Source of the DNA: Mesorhizobium sp. ORS 3324
Lineage (GTDB): Bacteria > Pseudomonadota > Alphaproteobacteria > Rhizobiales > Rhizobiaceae
Assembly (NCBI GenBank): GCA_000824825.2
Contig: LM655219.1
Location: 1-38,562, forward strand
Length of the DNA stretch: 38,562 bases
Direction of reading: 5' to 3'
The translations under genes and the position numbers were made by a program. Below the pieces are notes generated by a model that was given only the letters and a program-made list of their open reading frames with translations, was not told the DNA's origin and made no database searches. Below are positions 33,131 to 38,562 of this stretch, one piece after another. The stretch's first letter is position 1, and every line of letters starts with the position of its first letter.

Positions 33131-33514
33131 TCGCCGGCGCGGGCTGGGTGTCCCGAGAGCTCCGCTTCGAAAAAAGTCCAGCGATGGCGGAGTGTTCGAT
33201 CGGATCCAAACTGGCAAAGCGCGTGTTCCCAAAGCGCAAATCATTACGGCCATCAAGAAGGTCGCCAGCCATGACGCGGCCCAAAACCTGTGGGACTTGA
33301 AGAAAGACGAACCAGGTCGTCCACACCACCGAATTGCTCGACGGCAAATGGCTGCCCTCGCGCCCGCGCCGCTCTTCAAACTCATCGGCGCTGCCTCGCG
33401 CAAGAAGATCGGAGCGGGTTTCAGGAAATCTTGCGCGACCGCACAGACGACGTTGTCGGCGTCCAACACAAGGCATCACCGGGAAGGATCGTCACTGAAT
33501 GCCGGGCCTTTAAC
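33131..33514. other. Stretch without a recognisable gene
   Basis: Fragments on the plus strand look faintly protein-like (for example a piece ending EILRDRTDDVVGVQH), but three frames would be needed to join them, so at best this is a decayed gene. Confidence 0.4.
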
Positions 33515-33691
33515 CTAGCTGCCTTTTTGGTGGTGCTTACCATCTACAATCGCCCCCGGCGCACAGGCCTTTCTCATGATCCTCAGAGCTTCGTCTCTGG
33601 TTAGGCCGCACCTGCGGGCGTAATAGTCAGCCTCAGTCATTCGCTCTCGGGCTATTGGGATTTCAGTTGCCTGCTTTGCCTTCTTTCCCAT
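33515..33691 (-). CDS. DUF3606-like small protein (58 residues)
   Basis: ATG at 33691, 58 codons, TAG at 33515-33517. The product begins MGKKAKQATE and holds YYARRCGLTRDEALRIMRKA, 17 of 20 residues identical to the core of the gene at 6216-6401, and ends in a basic tail. The two are clear paralogues, lying 27 kb apart in the same orientation. No strong ribosome site; a short inverted repeat (AGTTGA, two bases, TCAACT) lies just upstream. Function unknown. Confidence 0.65.
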   Translation of the reverse strand: MGKKAKQATEIPIARERMTEADYYARRCGLTRDEALRIMRKACAPGAIVDGKHHQKGS

Positions 33692-33834
33692 AAGTTGAAC
33701 TCAACTGCGTGCCCGGCCTGTCTGGATTATTGAAGGATTCCAGGCTCCTGGCCGGGCGTTTTTCACAAAAGCCCGTCGCACAAGGAGACAAAAGCGGCGG
33801 GCCTCCGTGGCTCACGGAGTAGAGCTGGCCGCAC

Positions 33835-34395
33835 TTAGAATGATGAGAAAAAAGGAGTGCGGTCGCTTGTGTCCAACCGCTGGCTATCCCTTTTGTTCCA
33901 TTGGCGATGACGAATTTTAGCCGGCGCTAAACGATGTAGTTCCATCCTAGATTTCGTCATTTCTAAGCCATGCATTGTGGCATGGCGCAGCTGGTGCTCG
34001 CCGCGCAGAGAACGCACCTTGGCCTTGATGCCGGGCTTCACCCAGTCGACGTCGTCGCCGGCGACGGCCGTCGGCACCGGGAGCTTCGGTTTCGCGGCCT
34101 TGCCTTGCCGCCCGCGCCACCAGAGGCGTTCCCTCGGATCCGGCGCGATCATCTCGCCGTCGAGGGTGAAGGCCTTAGCCGGTAGCTTTTCGGCCGCGTC
34201 GATAACGGGCCAGTACCGCTTAGACCAATCGATGCCAGTGCGGGTGAAGGCGCGACCGCCCCCAGCCGAGAATTAACTGGGTGCGGAAGCCGTCGTATGT
34301 GATCTCATGCAACCAGTCGTCCTGACTGGCGGCGTCTCGACCTGGAGGGGCTCCAGTGGCTTGATGAAGTTCAGCCGCTCTTTGGCGTTACGCAT
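33835..34395 (-). pseudogene. Decayed ATP-dependent DNA ligase
   Basis: Starts at an ATG (34395) as MRNAKERLNFIKPLEPLQVE, like the ligase at 18018. A frameshift leads to DDWLHEITYDGFRTQLI, where motif I has Thr in place of the nucleotidyl-acceptor Lys. More frame changes give FTRTGIDWSKRYWP and LDGEMIAPDP. About 80-100 codons around motifs III-V are missing before the OB-fold end, VDWVKPGIKAKVRSLRGEHQ and LRHATMHG. It has frameshifts, an internal deletion and a lost catalytic residue, so it cannot be active. Confidence 0.85.
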
Positions 34396-34710
34396 GCACA
34401 TTCCCGAACGCGATCAGAAAGCCGCTGTGGGCTGATCGGCTCCGGGCATTTTAGCGAAATTTGAATGCATAAGAGGTCGTCAAACGCCGGCACGCCGGCG
34501 AGCCGCCATCGCGTAGCGTATTTAAAATTCTTGCTGCGCTTTCAGAGAATTGCGCAAATCGCTCCTGCACACGCTCCACCCTGTGTTGCTTTAGCGCATC
34601 TCTTGCAAGAAATGCTTGCGGCTTAGCGCTGGTTACGTTGACAAGCGGTAGGCTTCGGAAGCAAGCCGCTGTTGCTCAGATAATTTTTTGGCAACCAAAA
34701 GGGGCTCTCC
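34396..34710. other. Intergenic region upstream of the porin gene
   Basis: No gene seen. TTGACA at 34638-34643 could be a -35 element for the porin gene but I see no good -10 at the right spacing. Confidence 0.35.
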
Positions 34711-35358
34711 ATGAAACGGCTTATTCTTGCAACGGCTTTCGTCCTTGCTACCGGCGCTGCCTACGCCGCCGACGTCCTGCAGGAGGCGCCGGTTGCTGCT
34801 TCCTTTGACTGGACCGGCGCATATATCGGCGTGAACGCGGGCGGCGGTTGGGGCACGTTCAAACACACGACCAACACCAGCCCCATTGAGATCGATGTCA
34901 GCGCAAGCGGCTTTTTGGGTGGTATCCAGGCTGGTTACAATTGGCAGTCCGGCCAGGTGGTCTATGGTGTAGAAACCGACTTCCAGGCCGCCGACATCAA
35001 GGGCGACCTTTCGTTTCCTATCACCATCCTGCAAACGAAGGTCGACCGGTTCGGCACGTTGCGTGGTCGCATCGGTTTTACGCCTGCGGACCGTTTCATG
35101 GTTTATGGTACGGGCGGTCTTGCCTACGGCCACTTCAAAACGGAAATTAACAATGGAGCAATCAATGGCTCCAAGACTAAGGCCGGCTGGACCGTCGGTG
35201 CGGGTGCTGAATACGCCATAAATGCCAACTGGACGATCAAATCCGAGTATCTCTATACCGATCTTGGCAAATCGGATGTTATCACCTTTGGCCCCAACAC
35301 TCTCACGGACAAGATCGCCTTTCACACCGTTCGCGTTGGTCTGAACTACAAGTTCTGA
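34711..35358 (+). CDS. Omp25/RopB-like outer-membrane beta-barrel protein
   Basis: A 215-residue outer-membrane protein. A signal peptide of about 19 residues ends in AYA before AD. The mature part has the features of the alphaproteobacterial Omp25/Omp31 eight-stranded barrel: FDWTGAYIGVNAGGGWG near the start, FLGGIQAGYNWQ, VYGVETDFQAADIKG, YGTGGLAYGHF, WTIKSEYLYTDLG and a C-terminal phenylalanine (VRVGLNYKF) that the Bam complex recognises. Such proteins are abundant structural porins. AGGGG lies nine bases before the ATG. A strong hairpin terminator follows at 35381-35410. Confidence 0.93.
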   Translation: MKRLILATAFVLATGAAYAADVLQEAPVAASFDWTGAYIGVNAGGGWGTFKHTTNTSPIEIDVSASGFLGGIQAGYNWQSGQVVYGVETDFQAADIKGDLSFPITILQTKVDRFGTLRGRIGFTPADRFMVYGTGGLAYGHFKTEINNGAINGSKTKAGWTVGAGAEYAINANWTIKSEYLYTDLGKSDVITFGPNTLTDKIAFHTVRVGLNYKF

Positions 35359-35380
35359 TCTATTGGAAGACCACGACAAC

Positions 35381-35410
35381 AAAAGGCCCCGGCATCGTCG
35401 GGGGCCTTTT
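35381..35410 (+). terminator. Rho-independent terminator
   Basis: A perfect ten-base stem (AAAAGGCCCC 35381-35390 with GGGGCCTTTT 35401-35410) 23 bases after the porin stop. The A and T runs make it work on both strands, so it could also end the minus-strand pseudogene at 35426. Confidence 0.8.
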
Positions 35411-35425
35411 CCGTTAACGAGACGC

Positions 35426-35855
35426 TTACTGCGGCGTATTGAACATGCCTTCCTCGCCGCCACTGTTGGTCACCTCGACCTTAAAGGTCAAGGTCGAGCG
35501 CGCTGAACCGCGCAACGCCGGCAACTCGGGCTTCAACTGCAATTCGCCTTCGGGCCGTTCGCCAATTTTACCGTCAGGGACAGATCGGCGGTCTCGGCGC
35601 CATACCGCGCTTTCACGTCGATAGCGGCGGCGTCAGTTTAAGTTTGACCTCTTCCGTCGCATTGGGCCACACGAAGGCAAGCGGAATTGTTTCGGTTTTG
35701 CGGGGGATCGCCAATTCCGGATGGGGTGTTGTCAGCCAAAAACCGGTCAATTCAGGAAGCCGGGCCGGTTGTTGCTGCGCTAACTTCGGGACCGATCCCA
35801 AAACGTAGCGACGACCGCCACAGCGGCAATGATCCATTGAGCTGTTTTCCTCATC
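35426..35855 (-). pseudogene. Frameshifted secreted-protein gene, hypothetical
   Basis: The ATG at 35855 opens MRKTAQWIIAAVAVVATF, a good signal or anchor helix. The frame then breaks. A second frame carries GSVPKLAQQQPARLPELTGF and IPLAFVWPNATEEVKLKL, a third DAAAIDVKARYGAETADLSL, and the last one LQLKPELPALRGS and LTFKVEVTNSGGEEGMFN, ending at TAA 35426-35428. Reassembled, it would be a periplasmic or membrane-anchored protein of about 140 residues with beta-rich sequence. Three frameshifts make it non-functional unless the sequence has errors. Confidence 0.65.
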
Positions 35856-35908
35856 TCCTTCTCCCAGTCGATGAACATGTTTTCCAATCGAATTTGCCGA
35901 TGAGCCGC

Positions 35909-37249
35909 CTAGCGAACCACCAGGAACAACTTTATCCCACCGCGAAACAGATCCAGGGCGATTGTCCCGCTTGTCTCGCGCAACGCAGCATTCAGTTCGG
36001 CCACTGTGGACACTGACTTGCGGTTGATCGCAACAATGACGTCGCCGGCGCGCAAGCCCGCATGGGCGGCGGCGCTGTCCTCCTCGACGCGCGAGACAAC
36101 CACATTGCCGGCCGCATCCTGGAACTGCGCGCCTGCCAGACGATCCGGCAGCGCGGGCGCGGAGGCTGCCGCGTTCTCCGGCGCGATATGAATTGTCACG
36201 CTCTTGCGGGCACCATTGCGCAAATATTCGACGGCCACATCCGACCCGACCGGAGTCAGACCGATGCGGTTTCTCAGATCAGCTGAGCTGGAGATTGGAT
36301 GGTTGTCGACACTGACGATCACATCGCCGGCCTGGAGGCCAGCTCTGGCGGCCGGAGAACCGTCTTCGACGCTGCGGACGACGGCGCCCGAACTGTCGAG
36401 GAGTTTGAGTGCATCGCCAAGGTCTGGCGTGAGGTCCTGGACGGCGACGCCGATGCGGCCGCGGCGCACTTCGCCATGGTCGACCAGTTGCCTCATCACC
36501 GATGACACCATCGCGATCGGAACTGCAAAGCCAATGCCAACATTGCCGCCGGCCGGCGCTATGATCGCAGTGTTTATGCCGACCAGCTTTCCATCGGCAG
36601 TTACAAGCGCCCCGCCGGAATTGCCGGGGTTGATCGAGGCATCCGTCTGGATAAAATCCTCATAGCCTTCGATGTTGATGCCGCTGCGGCCGAGCGCGCT
36701 GACGATCCCTGAGGTCACTGTTTGGCCAAGGCCGAATGGATTGCCGATCGCCACAACAATATCGCCCACGCGAAGTGAATCGGAGTTGCCGAAGGGAAGC
36801 GCCGTGAGCCTGCTTGCCTTGATCCTGAGCACGGCGATGTCGGTCGCCTGATCGCTGCCGACAAGTTCTGCTTTAAAACGGCGGCGATCCTTGAGTGTCA
36901 CCGAGATCTCACTGGCATCGGCGATGACGTGGTGGTTGGTCAGGATAAGACCCTTTTCGGCATCGACAATGACGCCGGAACCGGCGCTCAGCCTGGGCTG
37001 CGCCTCAGGCGTGTTGAAGTAGCGCCGGAAGAAGGGATCGTTGTAGAGCGGATTGGTTTGCCCAGGCGCATTCGAGGTTACCGCAATATTGACCACCGCA
37101 GGCGTCACCTGTTCAAGGACGTCCGGCAGCGGTCGCTGGGTAGTGGCGCTGACCACGGGCTCGGCTGCGGCCGGGTACGCCGGTATTAGTGTAAGCGCGA
37201 CATAGAATGCGGCGAGCAAGCCGATGTAACTTGACGATCGCACAGTCAT
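35909..37249 (-). CDS. HtrA/DegP-type periplasmic serine protease
   Basis: A 446-residue Do-like protease. A signal peptide ends near residue 29 (PAYPAAAE). The trypsin-like domain has the full triad: His107 in TNHHVI, Asp137 in ATDIAVL and Ser211 in NPGNSGGAL. Two PDZ domains follow, near 255-345 (GRIGVAVQDLTPDLG, AGLQAGDVIVSV) and 365-446 (AGLRAGDVIVAIN), which bind exposed C-termini of misfolded proteins. It degrades or refolds envelope proteins under heat or membrane stress. The length is slightly short of classical DegP (about 470) because the LA loop is brief. Transcribed alone. Confidence 0.95.
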   Translation of the reverse strand: MTVRSSSYIGLLAAFYVALTLIPAYPAAAEPVVSATTQRPLPDVLEQVTPAVVNIAVTSNAPGQTNPLYNDPFFRRYFNTPEAQPRLSAGSGVIVDAEKGLILTNHHVIADASEISVTLKDRRRFKAELVGSDQATDIAVLRIKASRLTALPFGNSDSLRVGDIVVAIGNPFGLGQTVTSGIVSALGRSGINIEGYEDFIQTDASINPGNSGGALVTADGKLVGINTAIIAPAGGNVGIGFAVPIAMVSSVMRQLVDHGEVRRGRIGVAVQDLTPDLGDALKLLDSSGAVVRSVEDGSPAARAGLQAGDVIVSVDNHPISSSADLRNRIGLTPVGSDVAVEYLRNGARKSVTIHIAPENAAASAPALPDRLAGAQFQDAAGNVVVSRVEEDSAAAHAGLRAGDVIVAINRKSVSTVAELNAALRETSGTIALDLFRGGIKLFLVVR

Positions 37250-37417
37250 GTTTCGACCCCGAAACGTAGATTGCTCCTCTCGGCGCGGCCAGCTTGCTAT
37301 CGGGTCTGTATTGCTGGACCGGACCCCATTGTCCGATCCGTCACTTCGTGTCGGCGCGCACCAGTTCGATTGTCAGAGCCGCCGGGCCACCTTCGTGGCG
37401 CGGCGGGCATCAACTCA

Positions 37418-37639
37418 CTAAAGGTGCGATTTCTGAGCTCGCTTTGGTGCCCGTGAGTTTGCGAGCGGCCAAAAACATATCGTATATGCCGCTTTGTGCC
37501 GGTCCCAACCCGCAGCCTCGGTTCTGTCGAGTAAATTATCCAGCACCGGCTCGAGTGCGACCTTCAGGTCCGCTTCGTAGTTCAGATCGGTGGCCGCACG
37601 TGACGGCGAAGGGATTGCGTTTAAGTTCAACATGTTCAT
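37418..37639 (-). CDS. Small hypothetical protein, probable frameshift at 3' end
   Basis: A 73-residue frame starting MNMLNLNAIPSPS; residues 14-55 are coherent (TDLNYEADLKVALEPVLDNL and EAAGWDRHKAAYT). After about residue 54 the current frame gives an unlikely Trp/Cys/Pro-rich end, while a neighbouring frame gives MFLAARKLTGTKASSEIAPL and stops at 37410-37412. A single-base indel near 37470 would restore a 76-residue protein. It lies 60 bases downstream of groEL and may be co-transcribed with it. No family recognised. Confidence 0.5.
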   Translation of the reverse strand: MNMLNLNAIPSPSRAATDLNYEADLKVALEPVLDNLLDRTEAAGWDRHKAAYTICFWPLANSRAPKRAQKSHL

Positions 37640-37698
37640 GGCTCTTCTCTCTGTCAGCAGTGTCCGCGCCCACCGGGCGCGGACACTGCCGTTGCCCA

Positions 37699-38562
37699 TC
37701 AGAAGTCCATGCCGCCACCCGGCATCGGCGGAACCGAGGGTTCCTTCTTCGGCTTCTCGGCAACCATCGCTTCCGTCGTTACCAGCAGGCCGGCAACCGA
37801 TGCCGCGTCCTGGAGCGCGGTCCGCACCACTTTCACCGGATCGATGACGCCTTCCTTATAGAGGTCGCCAAAGGCGTTAGTCTGTGCATTCCAGCCGTAG
37901 TCGAATTCCGGTTTCTCGCGCAGCTTGCCGACGATGATCGAGCCTTCCGCACCGGCGTTCTCGGCGATCTGCCGCACGGTCGCCTCGATTGCGCGACGCA
38001 CGATCTCGACGCCGTGCTTCTGGTCCTCATTCTCGGCCTGCAAGCTGTCCAGTACCTTGGCGGCCCTGAGCAGCGCCACGCCGCCGCCCGGAAGGATGCC
38101 TTCTTCGACCGCAGCGCGGGTCGCGTGCATGGCATCGTCGACGCGGTCCTTGCGTTCCTTGACTTCGACCTCGGTCGAGCCGCCGACGCGGATCACCGCG
38201 ACGCCGCCGGCGAGCTTGGCCAGCCGCTCCTGCAGCTTTTCCTTGTCGTAGTCGGAGGTAGTCTCCGCTATTTGCGCTTTGATCTGGCTGATGCGGCCCT
38301 GGATCTCGCTTTTCGAGCCGGCACCGTCGACGATGGTAGTGTTCTCCTTCTCGATCACCACCTTCTTGGCGCGACCGAGCATCTGCAGTGTCACGTTCTC
38401 CAACTTGATGCCGAGATCTTCTGAGATCGCGGTGCCGCCAGTGAGGATGGCAATATCCTCCAGCATCGCCTTGCGGCGATCGCCGAAGCCGGGCGCCTTG
38501 ACGGCCGCAACCTTCAGGCCGCCGCGCAGCTTGTTGACCACCAGCGTCGCCAGAGCCTCTCC
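37699..38562 (-). CDS. groEL: GroEL chaperonin, 3' part
   Basis: The last 287 codons of a 60-kDa chaperonin; the gene continues past the right edge. Seen: LVVNKLRGGLKVAAVKAPGF and GDRRKAMLEDIAILTGG of the apical domain, then DYDKEKLQERLAKLAGGVAV, VDDAMHATRAAVEEGILPGG and the end PPMPGGGMDF. GroEL folds proteins in an ATP-driven double ring with GroES. The C-terminal tail has one GGGM unit instead of the usual GGM repeats. Rhizobia carry several groEL copies; this one, with its shortened tail, may be an accessory copy. groES, if present, lies beyond the edge. Confidence 0.97.
   Translation of the reverse strand, partial: GEALATLVVNKLRGGLKVAAVKAPGFGDRRKAMLEDIAILTGGTAISEDLGIKLENVTLQMLGRAKKVVIEKENTTIVDGAGSKSEIQGRISQIKAQIAETTSDYDKEKLQERLAKLAGGVAVIRVGGSTEVEVKERKDRVDDAMHATRAAVEEGILPGGGVALLRAAKVLDSLQAENEDQKHGVEIVRRAIEATVRQIAENAGAEGSIIVGKLREKPEFDYGWNAQTNAFGDLYKEGVIDPVKVVRTALQDAASVAGLLVTTEAMVAEKPKKEPSVPPMPGGGMDF

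Noticed and set aside
1..38562. CRISPR array, tRNA or rRNA genes
   Set aside because: I saw no regularly spaced repeats and no tRNA- or rRNA-like sequence.

Overview
The window looks like a chromosomal or large-replicon segment of a rhizobial alphaproteobacterium, most like Mesorhizobium and relatives. The reasons are the high GC content, small rhizobial protein families (DUF3606, DUF982, DUF3618, DUF1127, DUF1328), an HWE-type sensor kinase, an Omp25/RopB-like porin and a stand-alone LigD-type DNA ligase. This placement is inferred from family content; no database search was possible.

Bases 1-19700 form a general-stress accessory island. Up to ten sites match the EcfG (RpoE2-type) promoter, GGAAC, 16-17 bases, then NGTT. 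Most lie 23-35 bases upstream of a small gene: DUF1328, CsbD, a DUF3618/holin-like envelope operon headed by a 24-residue membrane peptide, a YciE/DUF892 ferritin-like protein, two DUF3606 proteins and two hypothetical genes. Also here are a PAS-HWE histidine kinase (the class that feeds the PhyR-NepR-EcfG cascade), a translationally coupled operon of lipoprotein, Nramp-like transporter and two PRC-barrel-like proteins, an isocitrate lyase/PEP mutase family enzyme, an alpha/beta hydrolase, tandem DUF982 genes and an ATP-dependent DNA ligase. Between them lie remnants of an IS5-type transposase and a CheR-type methyltransferase.

Bases 20000-22200 hold a rhomboid protease, a small membrane protein and long stretches with no gene. 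Bases 22200-28160 hold a compact locus: a LysR regulator and a methyltransferase-like protein on the minus strand, divergent from an AraC regulator, an MFS exporter and a 467-residue protein of no recognised family on the plus strand. The last two are separated by one base. This looks like a small regulated synthesis-and-export system and is the best candidate here for something undescribed.

Bases 28200-30600 are a junkyard with one intact unit: an ISNCY-type transposase remnant, a VapBC-like toxin-antitoxin pair with an inverted-repeat operator, and truncated GntR and possible dehydrogenase fragments. Bases 30600-38562 carry a DUF1127 protein, a DUF4242 protein divergent from a BTAD/SARP-like regulator, a fifth DUF3606-like gene, a decayed DNA ligase copy that lost its catalytic lysine, an Omp25-like porin, a frameshifted secreted-protein gene, an HtrA/DegP protease, a small gene with a probable frameshift, and the 3' part of groEL running off the right edge.
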